Notes: a model not told the origin generated them from the sequence alone. Counted from the first letter of the stretch, positions 18,208-28,758 are shown. The stretch is 64,000 nucleotides of DNA from Spirosoma taeanense (GCF_013127955.1 NZ_CP053435.1:4650001-4714000), one strand, 5' to 3'. Numbers and translations are program-made.

Positions 18208-19020
18208 ATGCCTTATTTGACTACGAATGGCACTGAGTTGTACTACGAGTCAACCGGTACCGGGCCTGAAACAATTGTTTTCTCGCATGGGCTTCTCTGG
18301 AGCGGCCATATGTTTCACAGCCAGGTGGCCGCTCTGCGCAATCGCTACCGGGTTATTACGTATGACCATCGGGGACAGGGCCGCAGCCGCGTTACGCGGG
18401 AAGGCTACGACATGGATACGGTCTACGAGGATGTTGTCGGATTAATTGAGCAGTTAGGGGTTGGCCCGTGCCATTTTGCGGGGCTTTCGATGGGCGGCTT
18501 TATGGGCATGCGGCTGGCTGCCCGGCGACCCGACCTGATTAAATCACTCACATTGCTTGAAACCTCTGCCGATCCGGAACCGGCTGAAAATGTACCCAAA
18601 TACCAGCGACTCTGTACGGTGGTAAAGTGGCTGGGGACCTGGCCGGTAGTAGACCCTGTGATGAAAATCATGTTTGGCAAAACCTTCCTGACCGACCCTA
18701 GCCGAGCCGCCGAACGCCAACACTGGATTGATCAGCTGAAACAGAACAAACGTACAATTGTCCGGGCGGTTCAGGGCGCCATTGATCGTAAGGGTGTGTT
18801 CGATGAGCTAAAAAACATTACAGCCCCTACGCTTGTCATTGTCGGCGACGAAGACGTAGCGACGGTACCAGCCAAAGCACAGCGGATTCACGACAACATT
18901 GCCGGTTCGCGGTTAGTGATTGTGCCGGGGGCCGGTCACTCGTCCAGCGTTGAGCAGCCAGAAGCCGTCAACGAGGCCATTACGTCGTTTCTGAAGTCAA
19001 TTAACAGTTCGAACCGCTGA
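18208..19020 (+). CDS. Alpha/beta hydrolase
   Basis: A 270-residue alpha/beta hydrolase. The nucleophile elbow is GLSMGG (Ser at about 95), the oxyanion region is IVFSHGLLWSG, the acid is likely Asp in VIVGDEDVATVP, and the His is in VPGAGHSSSVEQP. It resembles the 3-oxoadipate enol-lactonase/haloperoxidase branch in length and motifs, but the substrate cannot be told from the sequence. It is followed by a MacB-type permease after a 142-bp gap. No signal peptide is seen, so it is likely cytoplasmic. Confidence 0.9.
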   Translation: MPYLTTNGTELYYESTGTGPETIVFSHGLLWSGHMFHSQVAALRNRYRVITYDHRGQGRSRVTREGYDMDTVYEDVVGLIEQLGVGPCHFAGLSMGGFMGMRLAARRPDLIKSLTLLETSADPEPAENVPKYQRLCTVVKWLGTWPVVDPVMKIMFGKTFLTDPSRAAERQHWIDQLKQNKRTIVRAVQGAIDRKGVFDELKNITAPTLVIVGDEDVATVPAKAQRIHDNIAGSRLVIVPGAGHSSSVEQPEAVNEAITSFLKSINSSNR

Positions 19021-19162
19021 CCAAACCAACCATTTATCCGGCCGTAGCCCATACTTGTCCGAAACTCTTTGGGGTTGGCCTTTGTAAATCGTTATTTTGT
19101 TAACCCTTTGTTTCTTCCATTCGACGGCTTTCGTAAGGTTGGTGAAAGCAAATCAGAACGCC

Positions 19163-20404
19163 ATGCAATTTTTTCGTCAGGTCCTGGAGAGTTTTCGGTT
19201 CGCGTGGCAGGCCCTGCGTTCAAATCTGCTGCGTACGACGCTGTCGCTGCTGGGCGTAACGATCGGGATTTTTGCCATCATTGCCGTCTTCACCCTGGTC
19301 GATTCGCTGGAGCGAAATATCCGAACGAGTCTGTCGTTTATTGGCGACAAAGTAGTTTACCTCGACAAATGGCCCTGGACGTTCGGGACTGAATATCAAT
19401 GGTGGAAATATTTTCAGCGGCCTGAGGTCAACTACACGGAGTATCGCTTCCTGAGCGAACGACTCGAAAATGCCCAGGCCGTAGTAGCCATGGACTTTAA
19501 AGGGCGGGTTACGGTCAAGCAGGGCAATAACAGCATGCTGGCCCTCATTCAGGGCACTACGTTCGATTACAATAAAATATCTGACGTACCCATTTCAGAA
19601 GGCCGGTACTTTACCCAGCAGGAAATTGATGTAGCCCGCAATGTCGCTATAATCGGGGCCGATGTAGTCGACAACCTGTTTCCCGGTCAGAATCCCATCG
19701 GCAAACCATTTAAGCTCAACGGCCTGAATTTCGTGGTTATTGGCGTTCAGGAGCGAAAAGGAGAAAGTCTGCTCAACGTGGGTGGTAATCCCGACGTTAA
19801 ATGCCTGATTCCATACGGCGCGTTTGCCAAGATGTTCCATTCGCTAAACCCCAGTATAAACATCGCTATCAAGGGCTACAGCGATGACGAAGGCCTGCTC
19901 GAACTCGAAAGCGAGATTAGAGGACTGATGCGCACCCGGCGCGGATTACGGCCCACTCAGGACGACAATTTTGCCATTAACCGACCCGAAGCGGCCGCTA
20001 AAGCCATCAGCGGCATTTTCTCTGTATTGACAGTAGCAGGCTGGGTAATTGGTGGCTTTTCCATCCTGATCGGCGGTTTCGGGATAGCCAATATTATGTT
20101 CGTCAGCGTTAAGGAACGAACCAATATTATCGGTATTCAGAAATCGCTGGGCGCTAAAAATTATTTTATTCTTTTTCAGTTTCTGTTCGAAGCGGTTCTG
20201 CTAAGTCTGGTGGGTGGGCTGGCCGGTATTGTACTGGTCTATTTGCTGTCGTTCCTGCAGTTGGGCAGTTTGGAACTGCAGCTAACCGCCGATAATATTG
20301 CGCTTGGACTGGGCGTATCGAGCATTATCGGTATCCTGTCGGGTATTATTCCGGCCTTCTCGGCGGCCCGGCTCGACCCGGTCATTGCCATTCGGGCTAA
20401 ATAA
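19163..20404 (+). CDS. ABC transporter permease (MacB/FtsX type)
   Basis: A 413-residue permease from the ATG at 19163; an earlier in-frame start at 19097 would add a non-typical N-terminus. It has one N-terminal membrane helix (LSLLGVTIGIFAIIAVFTL), a large periplasmic MacB_PCD domain (about 45-270) and three C-terminal helices of the FtsX domain with the family motif ERTNIIGIQKSLGAKN. Such permeases pair with a LolD-like ATPase, in macrolide export, lipoprotein transport or cell-division signalling; no ATPase gene is adjacent here. Confidence 0.9.
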   Translation: MQFFRQVLESFRFAWQALRSNLLRTTLSLLGVTIGIFAIIAVFTLVDSLERNIRTSLSFIGDKVVYLDKWPWTFGTEYQWWKYFQRPEVNYTEYRFLSERLENAQAVVAMDFKGRVTVKQGNNSMLALIQGTTFDYNKISDVPISEGRYFTQQEIDVARNVAIIGADVVDNLFPGQNPIGKPFKLNGLNFVVIGVQERKGESLLNVGGNPDVKCLIPYGAFAKMFHSLNPSINIAIKGYSDDEGLLELESEIRGLMRTRRGLRPTQDDNFAINRPEAAAKAISGIFSVLTVAGWVIGGFSILIGGFGIANIMFVSVKERTNIIGIQKSLGAKNYFILFQFLFEAVLLSLVGGLAGIVLVYLLSFLQLGSLELQLTADNIALGLGVSSIIGILSGIIPAFSAARLDPVIAIRAK

Positions 20405-20541
20405 TTCAGTTTCGGTAGTTGTCACGGGTCTGTTCTCCAGTGTCAGCGAACAATTCACGGGCCGCGCTGTTCCCTTTCTGGTTATATCTGAAAATTTTTG
20501 TCTATTTGAGCGTTCTTACCGCTACTAAACAACCAAGTTCC

Positions 20542-21075
20542 ATGCGAGGGTTACTGTATTTCCTGTTGTTTTTATTAGTCGTTTTTGGCGTCTTATATAT
20601 CCTGACCGGCTGGAGTTTCAGCGACGGCGAACGCGCCGGCACGGTTTCTAAATTCAGTCGCCGGGGGTATATTTTCAAAACTTACGAAGGCGTCCTGAAC
20701 GTTGGTGGCTTCTCGGGCGAAACCGGTTCGCTGACGCCCCAGTACTTCGATTTCTCGGTGAAAGACGAGGCTGTTGCCAAACAAATTACCGAAGCCGTCA
20801 AAACCGGACAGCGGGTAACGCTCCATTATGAGGAGAAGATTCTGAAGTTACCCTGGAACGGCGAAACCAAATATTATATTACCAATGTCGAATTCATTGG
20901 CTCAACCCAGCGCCCTTATGGCGACGCTTCAGCTTACCCGGGGTATCAGCCCCAGGGCCAACCGCAGCAGGGTTACCAACAGCCCGGCTATCCACAACAG
21001 CAGAGTAATCCGCAGGGTGGATATCCCCAGCAGCCCGTTCAGCAACAGCCTATGACTGCCGATTCGACGTTATAG
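20542..21075 (+). CDS. Small membrane protein with Pro/Gln-rich tail
   Basis: A 177-residue protein starting at the ATG at 20542. The first 22 residues form one membrane helix (GLLYFLLFLLVVFGVLYIL). The following domain (about 25-130, with GERAGTVSKFSRRGYIFKTYEG and VTLHYEEKILKLPWNGETKYYIT) is a compact beta-rich region seen in small Bacteroidota proteins of unknown role; some relatives may carry misleading enzyme names. The tail (about 132-177) is low-complexity Pro, Gln, Gly and Tyr. It follows the permease by 137 bp and ends at a strong palindromic terminator. I do not assign a function. Confidence 0.8.
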   Translation: MRGLLYFLLFLLVVFGVLYILTGWSFSDGERAGTVSKFSRRGYIFKTYEGVLNVGGFSGETGSLTPQYFDFSVKDEAVAKQITEAVKTGQRVTLHYEEKILKLPWNGETKYYITNVEFIGSTQRPYGDASAYPGYQPQGQPQQGYQQPGYPQQQSNPQGGYPQQPVQQQPMTADSTL

Positions 21076-21100
21076 ATCGCCTATATTAAACAATATGGTT

Positions 21101-21131
21101 GGCCATACGCTCCGGAGCGTATGGCCTTTTT
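21101..21131 (+). terminator. Rho-independent terminator
   Basis: A perfect 26-bp palindrome (21101-21126, 13-bp half-sites, tip TCCGGA) followed by five T residues. It ends transcription of the small membrane protein gene. Confidence 0.85.
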
Positions 21132-21235
21132 ATGGCCCGTCGAAATGAATGAATACCCGACCGTTTAGTTACTGATCCTTTGAGTTTTAGCTGTTGAATA
21201 GCAAACTTTATGCATCTCCTTGACCACTATTCATC

Positions 21236-24200
21236 ATGCTTTCCGCCCTTCCCCAAAATTCACCGGAATCCAGCAGCGATTCCCATTTATCGCTCCGCAT
21301 GGAGCAGTTCGCCAAACGATGGTACCGCTACCGTGTTCCTCTGCTACTGTTATCTATCCTGGTGGCCTCGGTTCTGCTTTTTCTGGAGTCTCCTTTCGGC
21401 GAGTACCATATCCATGCCTTAAGCCAAAAACTGGCCTTTAGCCATCAGTCACCTTTTCTTACTATTCAGTCCTGGAGCGCCAGCCAGCAGCAGCTGGCCC
21501 AGCTGGAGATTCTGATCGATAATGGATTCATCCTCATCTACGGTCTTACGCTGTTTACCTGGTGCGTTTTCTTTGCGCTTCACTCGCTGTTTGTTGTGGG
21601 TGCCGATGGCTCAGAGCTTCATACTCCAACCGCCCGGTTCATGAAGCGCATGGGGCTGATAATAGCCTTATTGGTACTAGTCGGAATGACCGCCGACTTC
21701 ATCGAAAATATCATAATGAACACCTGGTTCTATAGCCAAGAGGATTCAGGTACGTCCGGGCTGCCCTGGCTCTGGACGATACTCATCATTCTAAAATTTT
21801 TTCCTGTCGTCGCGGCTGTCTGGTATATTCTGCTTCATCCGCTGGGTATACTCTACTCATTTATTGAGTTAGGTCCAGGCCAGAAAGAAGCTTATGCAAT
21901 CAAACAGAATAGCATACAGACGTACGCCCAAACCCAGCAGCACTACATGGCGGAGGTTAAGCAGGCAACCCTGCTAAAGACGGCAAACCCCAATTTATCG
22001 CAACGCCTTAACGACCGGGGAAAGCCGCCCGGCGACCCGAAAAAACGACGATTTCATTGGCTCCTGGCCTTCTGGAGTAGTTTACTCGGGGTTCAGTTTC
22101 TGATTTACCTGCTCATTTTCATGGGCATCATCATCAATCTGGACCAGTTCGACGAAATCTTCTTTCTATGGCTGTCTACTAAGGGTAATTTGCAGATTGC
22201 AGGAACCGTGTTGTTTCTGCTTCTGACTCTGGTAGGCTTAGGCGCTATGCTTTACGTGACCAGCAAGATTTTACTGTACCTGAAACCGATCAAAGGCATA
22301 GCGCCCCCTACGCAATCGGTGAGTATATCGGCGAATACGCTGACCAACCACTTCTCCGACTACAGGTTTGTCCAGCTTTTACCCCTGGTTTTTGTCGCAC
22401 TGCCTTTTGTGATTACGGGATGGGCGTTTGTTAGTAGTTATAGAGACCTGCCAGCCATCGAACGGGATACCCCATTGTATATTCTCCGATTTGTGCTGCT
22501 GATAATCGCGCTGATATTGACAGGTCTGGTTACGGTTTACCGCTTCTGGCGCAGTCACCGGCCGAACGAAGAAACCGAGATGCTGCTGTTCACTTCAACA
22601 ACGCCTACCCGCGATTATGCCTTACTGGTACGTCTGATTCCCGGCAGCATGATCTTTGGCCAGGCCTTACTGAATATTCTGCTGCTCGTCTTCATTCCAT
22701 CCGTAGGCCTGACGGTTGCGCAGCTTATTGGTTTACACGCCGTCTTGCTACTGTGGCTGTGTGCAGTAGCTTATCTGGGAACGCTCCTGATCCAGTTTAA
22801 TAAACTCCCGCTTTATCCGCTTATTCTGATCGTAGTCCTGTATGCGCTGATAGTCTCTATGTTCAATGATAACAGCGCCATCCGGCAAACCCCTGATACA
22901 GCCGCCATCGTCAGCAGTCGCCCCACCTTTGAGAATTATTTCGATCGGTGGTATCGGGATCGAACAAAGAAACTGACAGACACATCCGAAATTCCGGTAG
23001 TGATCATTGCTGCGGAGGGAGGAGGTATCCGGGCTGCAGCCTGGACAGCCGCTTGTTTGTACCAGTTAGACAGTTTGATTCCGGATTTTAGCCGGTATGT
23101 TTTCGGCATTAGTGGCGTATCAGGTGGTAGTGTTGGCGCAGCGACCTATATTGCCCTACAGCGTGCCAATGCTGCCCGAGTTCATAATTTATCCTTGATA
23201 GGCGCTCAGTCAAGGGATATTGTGTCGCACGATCTGATTGCCCCTACGGTGGCTTCAATGCTGTTTCGGGGCGGTGTGCATAATCTTTCTCCTGCTCCTG
23301 TTTATGCACTGGACCGGAATCGGTGGCTCGAAGACGCCTGGGAGAAGGCGTTGTTTGATCATATACCAGACGAGAGGGAGGCAGTACGCCTGACACTGGA
23401 GAAGTCTTTTCTTACCTATTACGACTCACCGGCCGACAGTACCCGCTTTCCGCTTCTTTTTCTGAACTCGTCCGTCGCTGAAACCGGCCAGAAGGCTCTT
23501 TTATCACCGCTGAATTTGGGCAACCCGCCCCTGTCACCAACGAACAAACAGGCGTCCAACAGCCATTTTTACGATGTCGTTGATCTGTTCGCGGTCACCA
23601 GAGCCGACATACCGTTTAAAACCGCAACTTTCCTGTCTGCTCGTTTCCCATTCGTGACCAGCGGAGGACGGGTTGACGGTCAGTTGCCCAATATGAAATC
23701 AGTCTGCTTTCCGGCCTTTCACCTCATTGATGGCGGCTACGTTGAAAACACGGGTATCATGACTGCTATTCAGCTTATCCGGCGTCTGCAGCAGCTAAGC
23801 CAGCGGGACACGACCAGATACCGAGTCCGGTATTATCTGCTTTCATTGCACAACGGACAGGCTACTGATAATGCGGCAGCTAAATTAACCTTCCGGTTTC
23901 TGAGCGAACCACTAACCGGCTTCCTGAGCGCAGCCGGCCGACAGGGTTTCGCCCTGGATCAACTGGTTGCCTATACCCTCAAGAAACATTCCGATCCCTT
24001 AAACGACCAGCCAAATGACCTGCAGTTCACGTACATTAATTTTTCGCTCGACCGAACCAGAGGGCATCAATATCCCCTGGGCTGGTACTTATCACCAACG
24101 GCTGCCGATTCGTTGAACGCCACGGCCGCAAGGCAGTTGTGCTGTCTGTTAAACACACCACAAATGAAGTCCCTGGAGGCTTACATCGCCCGAAAATCGG

Positions 24201-24244
24201 GAACTGCGCAAACCCCACTTAACAGGTCTTGTAGCTGTAATTAA
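21236..24244 (+). CDS. Membrane-anchored patatin-like phospholipase
   Basis: A 1002-residue protein in two parts. Residues 1-560 contain about ten or eleven predicted membrane helices (for example [17 protein letters not shown] and [19 protein letters not shown]). From about 580 a patatin-like lipase domain follows, with the oxyanion motif GGGIRAAAW, the nucleophile elbow GVSGGS (GxSxG) and the second catalytic residue in [10 protein letters not shown] (DG[GA]). Patatin enzymes hydrolyse acyl esters of phospholipids with a Ser-Asp dyad. Joining the domain to a long polytopic membrane part is unusual. An alternative start is the ATG at 21299, 21 residues in. The gene is monocistronic, between two terminator-bounded units, and precedes recA. 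Confidence 0.87.
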   Translation: MLSALPQNSPESSSDSHLSLRMEQFAKRWYRYRVPLLLLSILVASVLLFLESPFGEYHIHALSQKLAFSHQSPFLTIQSWSASQQQLAQLEILIDNGFILIYGLTLFTWCVFFALHSLFVVGADGSELHTPTARFMKRMGLIIALLVLVGMTADFIENIIMNTWFYSQEDSGTSGLPWLWTILIILKFFPVVAAVWYILLHPLGILYSFIELGPGQKEAYAIKQNSIQTYAQTQQHYMAEVKQATLLKTANPNLSQRLNDRGKPPGDPKKRRFHWLLAFWSSLLGVQFLIYLLIFMGIIINLDQFDEIFFLWLSTKGNLQIAGTVLFLLLTLVGLGAMLYVTSKILLYLKPIKGIAPPTQSVSISANTLTNHFSDYRFVQLLPLVFVALPFVITGWAFVSSYRDLPAIERDTPLYILRFVLLIIALILTGLVTVYRFWRSHRPNEETEMLLFTSTTPTRDYALLVRLIPGSMIFGQALLNILLLVFIPSVGLTVAQLIGLHAVLLLWLCAVAYLGTLLIQFNKLPLYPLILIVVLYALIVSMFNDNSAIRQTPDTAAIVSSRPTFENYFDRWYRDRTKKLTDTSEIPVVIIAAEGGGIRAAAWTAACLYQLDSLIPDFSRYVFGISGVSGGSVGAATYIALQRANAARVHNLSLIGAQSRDIVSHDLIAPTVASMLFRGGVHNLSPAPVYALDRNRWLEDAWEKALFDHIPDEREAVRLTLEKSFLTYYDSPADSTRFPLLFLNSSVAETGQKALLSPLNLGNPPLSPTNKQASNSHFYDVVDLFAVTRADIPFKTATFLSARFPFVTSGGRVDGQLPNMKSVCFPAFHLIDGGYVENTGIMTAIQLIRRLQQLSQRDTTRYRVRYYLLSLHNGQATDNAAAKLTFRFLSEPLTGFLSAAGRQGFALDQLVAYTLKKHSDPLNDQPNDLQFTYINFSLDRTRGHQYPLGWYLSPTAADSLNATAARQLCCLLNTPQMKSLEAYIARKSGTAQTPLNRSCSCN

Positions 24245-24315
24245 AAGTTGCATTTCTGCTCATTTCAGGCCGTTTTTTCAGACCCAAAAACCTCTTAACT
24301 ATTTCCGGAAAGCGT

Positions 24316-24346
24316 TTGGTAATCCGAGCTTTTTTCGCTAATTTTA
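24316..24346 (+). promoter_or_regulatory. Promoter of recA
   Basis: TTG at 24316-24318, a 20-nt spacer and TAATTTTA at 24339-24346 (one mismatch to TAnnTTTG), ending 23 bp before the recA start. No obvious SOS-box palindrome was seen around it. Confidence 0.6.
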
Positions 24347-24369
24347 TCTGTTTAAACAACCATCCTAAC

Positions 24370-25461
24370 ATGGCAAAATCAGATACGGCGCAAGCCACAG
24401 CATCTGCTAATGACAGCAAGTTAAAAGCCCTGCAAACCACCATTGAGAAACTAGATAAAGCGTTCGGTAAAGGTACCGTTATGCGCCTGAGCGAAAGCAA
24501 AGTTGTGGACGTTCCGGTTATCTCGACGGGTTCACTGGGGCTGGATCTCGCGCTGGGTATCGGCGGTATGCCACGCGGCCGCGTCGTCGAAATCTATGGT
24601 CCTGAATCATCGGGTAAAACCACGCTTACGATGCACTGCATCGCCGAAGCGCAGAAGGCGGGTGGTCTGGCAGCTTTTATTGATGCCGAGCACGCGTTTG
24701 ACCGGGTGTACGCTGAAAAACTAGGTATTGATACCAAAAACCTGCTTATCTCGCAGCCCGATAACGGCGAGCAGGCTCTCGAAATCGCGGAGCACCTGAT
24801 CAGCTCCGGCGCCATTGATATTATCGTTATTGACTCCGTGGCTGCTCTTGTGCCAAAAGCCGAGATTGAAGGCGAAATGGGCGAAAGCAAGATGGGTCTG
24901 CAGGCCCGTCTGATGTCGCAGGCTCTGCGGAAGCTGACCGGTACGATCAATAAAACCGGCTGCTGCTGCATTTTTATCAACCAGCTGCGCGAAAAGATCG
25001 GCGTCATGTTCGGTAACCCCGAAACGACGACGGGCGGTAACGCACTGAAGTTCTATTCGTCTGTTCGGTTAGACATCCGGCGCATTGGTCAGATTAAGGA
25101 AGGTGCCGACAACGTAGTAGGTAACCGCACAAAGGTGAAGGTTGTCAAGAACAAACTGGCGGCTCCCTTCAAAGTAGTTGAGTTTGACATCATGTATGGT
25201 CAGGGCATCTCAAAGGTAGGCGAAGTGCTTGATTTGGCCGTTGAGATGGACATCGTTAAGAAGTCGGGCTCCTGGTTCTCGTATGGTACCAGCCGTCTGG
25301 CGCAGGGCCGCGACGCTGTTAAAGAGCTGCTGCTCGATAATCCGGAACTGATGGCTGAGCTGGAAGGTAAAATCCGCGCGAAGATCAACGAAGACGAAAA
25401 CGCCCTGCTCGATCCCATTGGTGCTACCGAAGATGACGACGAAGGCGAAATCGACGATTAA
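24370..25461 (+). CDS. recA: Recombinase RecA
   Basis: A 363-residue RecA beginning at the ATG at 24370; the frame is open upstream but that part is the promoter region. Walker A is GPESSGKT, Walker B is in [12 protein letters not shown], loop 2 is [14 protein letters not shown], and the MAW-like [11 protein letters not shown] segment is present. RecA forms filaments on single-stranded DNA, carries out strand exchange and stimulates LexA/UmuD-type cleavage. The C-terminus is acidic ([10 protein letters not shown]), as usual. Length and all core motifs are intact. Confidence 0.98.
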   Translation: MAKSDTAQATASANDSKLKALQTTIEKLDKAFGKGTVMRLSESKVVDVPVISTGSLGLDLALGIGGMPRGRVVEIYGPESSGKTTLTMHCIAEAQKAGGLAAFIDAEHAFDRVYAEKLGIDTKNLLISQPDNGEQALEIAEHLISSGAIDIIVIDSVAALVPKAEIEGEMGESKMGLQARLMSQALRKLTGTINKTGCCCIFINQLREKIGVMFGNPETTTGGNALKFYSSVRLDIRRIGQIKEGADNVVGNRTKVKVVKNKLAAPFKVVEFDIMYGQGISKVGEVLDLAVEMDIVKKSGSWFSYGTSRLAQGRDAVKELLLDNPELMAELEGKIRAKINEDENALLDPIGATEDDDEGEIDD

Positions 25462-25489
25462 TCAACAGTGCTGTTTCTTTCAGCATGAG

Positions 25490-25523
25490 AAGCGATGGCT
25501 GGTTTTCCGGTCATCGCTTTTTT
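25490..25523 (+). terminator. Rho-independent terminator of recA
   Basis: AAGCGATG (25490-25497) pairs with CATCGCTT (25512-25519), with a 14-nt loop, and a run of six T ends at 25523. Confidence 0.8.
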
Positions 25524-25528
25524 ATTTA

Positions 25529-25582
25529 TACCAAAGCCAGACAGCCCCAACCTGCTCAGGTTGGGGCTGTCTGGCTTTGGTA
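25529..25582. terminator. Long bidirectional hairpin between recA and gltA
   Basis: Perfect 26-bp arms (25529-25554 and 25557-25582) with a nominal 2-nt loop. It follows the recA terminator by 5 bp and is 12 bp from the gltA stop, so it most likely ends gltA transcription and backs up the recA terminator. Confidence 0.8.
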
Positions 25583-25593
25583 CAGAACAATGC

Positions 25594-26880
25594 TTACCGC
25601 TGTTCAATGGAAACAAACTCCCGCAGGGTCGGGCCGGTATAAATCTGGCGCGGACGACCAATCGGTTCTTTCTGCTCTCGCATCTCTTTCCACTGGGCAA
25701 TCCAGCCCGGCAGACGGCCAATGGCAAACATCACCGTAAACATATTCGTTGGAATGCCCAGAGCTCGGTAGATGATACCCGAATAGAAATCAACGTTCGG
25801 GTAAAGCTTACGTTGCACGAAGTATTCGTCGTTCAGAGCGGCTTCTTCCAGTCCTTTCGCAATATCTAGCACCGGGTCGTTGACGCCCAGTTTTGCCAGT
25901 ACGTCGTCGGCTGCTTTCTTGATAATCTTAGCGCGAGGGTCGAAGTTTTTATAGACCCGGTGCCCGAAGCCGAAAAGTCGGAAACCAGTTTGCTTCGCGT
26001 TTTTGGCCATATCAATATACTTCGAAACATCTCCGCCGTCGGCTTTTATATCTTCGAGCATCTCGATCACTTCCTGATTGGCGCCACCGTGCAGTGGGCC
26101 CCATAGGGCATTGATGCCTGCCGAAATCGACGAATAAATATTCGCGCGCGACGAGCCAACGAGCCGTACAGTCGAGGTCGAGCAGTTCTGCTCGTGATCG
26201 GCGTGCAGAATCAGGAGTACGTTCAGAGCCTCCGCCACAACCGGGTCCACCTGGTATTCGGCAACTGGCAGGGCAAACATCATATGCAGGAAGTTAGCCG
26301 TGTAGTTGAGGGTATTTTTCGGGTAATTGACCGGGTGACCCTGCGACTTTTTGAACGACCAGGTCGCTATTGTCGGTAGCTTGGCCAGAAGACGAATGAT
26401 GTGCAGATCCGTTTTATCCTCAGCCCGTTCGTCATAGGAATCCGGGTAGAACGCGCTCATCGCACTTACCAGCGACGACAGAACGCCCATCGGATGCGCA
26501 TTGACCGGGAAGCCTTCAAAAATCTTCCGCATGTCTTCGTTCACAATCGTATGGTGACGAATGGCATTCTCAAACTGGTCAAACTGACTTTTGGTGGGCA
26601 GTTCACCGTAAATGAGCAAATATGCCACTTCCAGAAACGACGCCTTAGCCGCTAAATCTTCGATGGAATAGCCCCGATAGCGCAGGATTCCTTCCTCGCC
26701 ATCTAAAAAGGTGATGGCGCTCTGGGTTGCGCCGGTGTTTTTGTAGCCCCGGTCTAACGTAACATAGCCGGTTTGGTCACGGAGGTTAGAAATGTCGAAG
26801 GCTTTCTCATGTTCGCTTCCTTCAAGCGTTGGAAACGAAAACGATTTACCATCAACGGTTAGTTCAGCAGCGTTTGCCAT
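25594..26880 (-). CDS. gltA: Citrate synthase
   Basis: A 428-residue type II (hexameric, NADH-sensitive in Gram-negatives) citrate synthase. Catalytic His and Asp residues sit in HADHEQNCSTSTVRLVGSS, GALWGPLHGGANQEVIEM-type sequence and FGHRVYKNFDPRAK, all intact, and the N-terminal small beta domain (LTVDGKSFSFPTLEGSEHEK) is that of type II enzymes. It condenses acetyl-CoA and oxaloacetate to citrate, the first step of the TCA cycle. The gene is monocistronic; its 163-bp upstream region separates it from the amidohydrolase gene, which reads the same way and ends at 27044. Confidence 0.97.
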   Translation of the reverse strand: MANAAELTVDGKSFSFPTLEGSEHEKAFDISNLRDQTGYVTLDRGYKNTGATQSAITFLDGEEGILRYRGYSIEDLAAKASFLEVAYLLIYGELPTKSQFDQFENAIRHHTIVNEDMRKIFEGFPVNAHPMGVLSSLVSAMSAFYPDSYDERAEDKTDLHIIRLLAKLPTIATWSFKKSQGHPVNYPKNTLNYTANFLHMMFALPVAEYQVDPVVAEALNVLLILHADHEQNCSTSTVRLVGSSRANIYSSISAGINALWGPLHGGANQEVIEMLEDIKADGGDVSKYIDMAKNAKQTGFRLFGFGHRVYKNFDPRAKIIKKAADDVLAKLGVNDPVLDIAKGLEEAALNDEYFVQRKLYPNVDFYSGIIYRALGIPTNMFTVMFAIGRLPGWIAQWKEMREQKEPIGRPRQIYTGPTLREFVSIEQR

Positions 26881-27043
26881 ACAAAAAATCAGGGTAGAGT
26901 ATTCAGAAATAAGGAATTAGCGGCTTGTCGAGCGTCGGGGCGAAATTAGCCCAAAATCCCAAACGACGGGTGAAAACGAAAGAAAAAAGCCGCCTTACTT
27001 ATGGATTAGGTTGTAACCCTTAGAAGACGCAATAAGTTTTATC

Positions 27044-28294
27044 CTACTGCCGGTAAAGAATTCCGCCCTTCAGCACTAGGCGAATACGCCGTATATCAGC
27101 TATTTCACGGACTGGATTGCCTTCAACCGCTACCAGATCGGCCAGTAAACCGGGCCGGATACGCCCCCGGTCGTTCAGATGAAAAACATCGGCGTTTACC
27201 GACGTAGCCGAACGCAGCACATCGAGCGGCTTCATACCGTAATCCACCATCATTTCCAGCTCGCGGGCGTTATCGCCGTGGGAAAATACCCCAACATCGC
27301 CCCCGGCGCAGATCGTTACGCCCGCGTCCAGCGCCTGTTTGAACGTAACCCGTTTTTGCCGAAGTCGTTCCGGCTCGGGCTCCTGTCCTTTTTTCCAGCC
27401 CCGGTACTGACTGACGGCGTCGCCAGCAGCCAGCGTTGGGCACAGGACAGTGCCGTGCTGCTTCATAAGTGCAAACACGTCGGGCGTTCCGGCATCGCCA
27501 TGCTCAATGGTTTCGCAGCCGCCCAGTATTGCCCGACGCATACCTTCGGCCGTGCCCGCATGCGCTACCACGCCCCGTCCACTGCTGCGGGCCGTTTCGA
27601 CAATCAGTCTGATTTCGTCAATAGAGAATGTCGGCCGGGCCTCGGCCATCAATCCCCAGCGGTAATCAGCGTAAATTTTTATGGCGTCGGCGCCTTTACC
27701 AATCTGCGTTCGAACGGCCCGAATGAGGGCGTCGTGCCCATCGGCCTCCTCGGCACCTTGCGGCACATTAATATCGGGACTGAATCCCTTGGGTGCATAG
27801 CTGCCGGTTGCAATCAGCGCCTTGGTCACGACGATCATGCGTGGTCCGGGAATGATGCCTTGATTAATGGCCTGCTTTAGTCCTACGTCGTCATATTCGG
27901 CTCCTTCCGTACCAAGGTCGCGAACGGTCGTAAAACCAGCCATCAGCGTTTTCTTCGCATGGACCGTAGCGCGCGCAACCCGTAACGACCGGGCTTCTTT
28001 CAGCACCTGATCATCCCAGGGTGTTTCGTTATAGGGATGTAGTAGCAGATGCGAGTGACCTTCGATCAGACCTGGCAGTAAGGTTGTGCCTTTCAGGTCT
28101 ATCACTTCCGCTCCGTTTCCCGAAACGCTGGTCGCCGGACCGGCAGCTTCAATCCTCTCGCCTTTTACCCGTACAACCCAGCCTTCATGCACGGCTTCGC
28201 CATCAAATACGCGGTCGGGTTTAAGCAAATACGTGGTTTGTGCCATAACCGTACTTACCCAAAAAACCGCCCATAACGCTATCAAGTATCTCAT
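27044..28294 (-). CDS. Secreted amidohydrolase family protein
   Basis: A 416-residue metallo-dependent hydrolase. A signal peptide (cleavage after about residue 18, VMAQTTY) precedes the barrel. Metal and catalytic residues are visible: HxH in EGHSHLLLHP, Lys in AIKIYADYRWG, His in VVAHAGTAEG and in CETIEHGD, and Asp in CAGGDVGVF. This matches the imidazolonepropionase-like/Xaa-Pro dipeptidase amidohydrolases that cleave cyclic amides or dipeptides; the substrate is unknown. Its ATG overlaps the stop of the upstream membrane protein gene by 4 bp, so the two are translationally coupled. Confidence 0.9.
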   Translation of the reverse strand: MRYLIALWAVFWVSTVMAQTTYLLKPDRVFDGEAVHEGWVVRVKGERIEAAGPATSVSGNGAEVIDLKGTTLLPGLIEGHSHLLLHPYNETPWDDQVLKEARSLRVARATVHAKKTLMAGFTTVRDLGTEGAEYDDVGLKQAINQGIIPGPRMIVVTKALIATGSYAPKGFSPDINVPQGAEEADGHDALIRAVRTQIGKGADAIKIYADYRWGLMAEARPTFSIDEIRLIVETARSSGRGVVAHAGTAEGMRRAILGGCETIEHGDAGTPDVFALMKQHGTVLCPTLAAGDAVSQYRGWKKGQEPEPERLRQKRVTFKQALDAGVTICAGGDVGVFSHGDNARELEMMVDYGMKPLDVLRSATSVNADVFHLNDRGRIRPGLLADLVAVEGNPVREIADIRRIRLVLKGGILYRQ

Positions 28295-28701
28295 CGGCGA
28301 TTGGCTTTGGTTTGAAGAAGATCGAACAGACGCATACCAAAGACAAGCACCAGTAAGCCCGGAAGCAGGATAGCCCCAGCCCGGAAGCCCGCGCCGGTGA
28401 GTTTATAGACACCGCTATTGTATTGCGTAAAACTTTGAAACAGATAAAAAGCCGAAGCCGCTAGTAGGGCAACCGAACCGACAATGGCTACCGGCCGCCC
28501 AAGCCGACCTACGAGCCACGCAATCAACAGGCCAATACCCACCACAATTGCCACCGTACCCAAGGCTTTGGGGAACGTTTCGAGGTAGTCGTACTCAAAA
28601 AAGAACACCCCAGCCTGACCAATCAGATTGGGGTGCGCCAGCAGCCAGCCGTCCAGAACGACCAGCACGAGCAATAAAATATAAAAGAAAGGATTCCGCA
28701 T
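28291..28701 (-). CDS. Small integral membrane protein
   Basis: A 136-residue hydrophobic protein with about four predicted membrane helices (for example PFFYILLLVLVVLDGWLL, ALGTVAIVVGIGLLIAWLV, PVAIVGSVALLAASAFYLF and AILLPGLLVLVFGMRLF). I recognise no family. It lies 57 bp downstream of uvrA and overlaps the start of the amidohydrolase gene by ATGA, so it is probably the middle gene of a uvrA - membrane protein - amidohydrolase transcription unit. Confidence 0.8.
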   Translation of the reverse strand: MRNPFFYILLLVLVVLDGWLLAHPNLIGQAGVFFFEYDYLETFPKALGTVAIVVGIGLLIAWLVGRLGRPVAIVGSVALLAASAFYLFQSFTQYNSGVYKLTGAGFRAGAILLPGLLVLVFGMRLFDLLQTKANRR

Positions 28702-28758
28702 AAATCAGTTTTCGCAGGTTGTGTTGAGACCGGCGAAGATAACGGATTTTGCGGCTTG

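Noticed and set aside
27179-27880. 233-codon plus-strand frame inside the amidohydrolase gene
   Set aside because: It is antisense to the catalytic motifs of the amidohydrolase; no domain or signal is recognisable.
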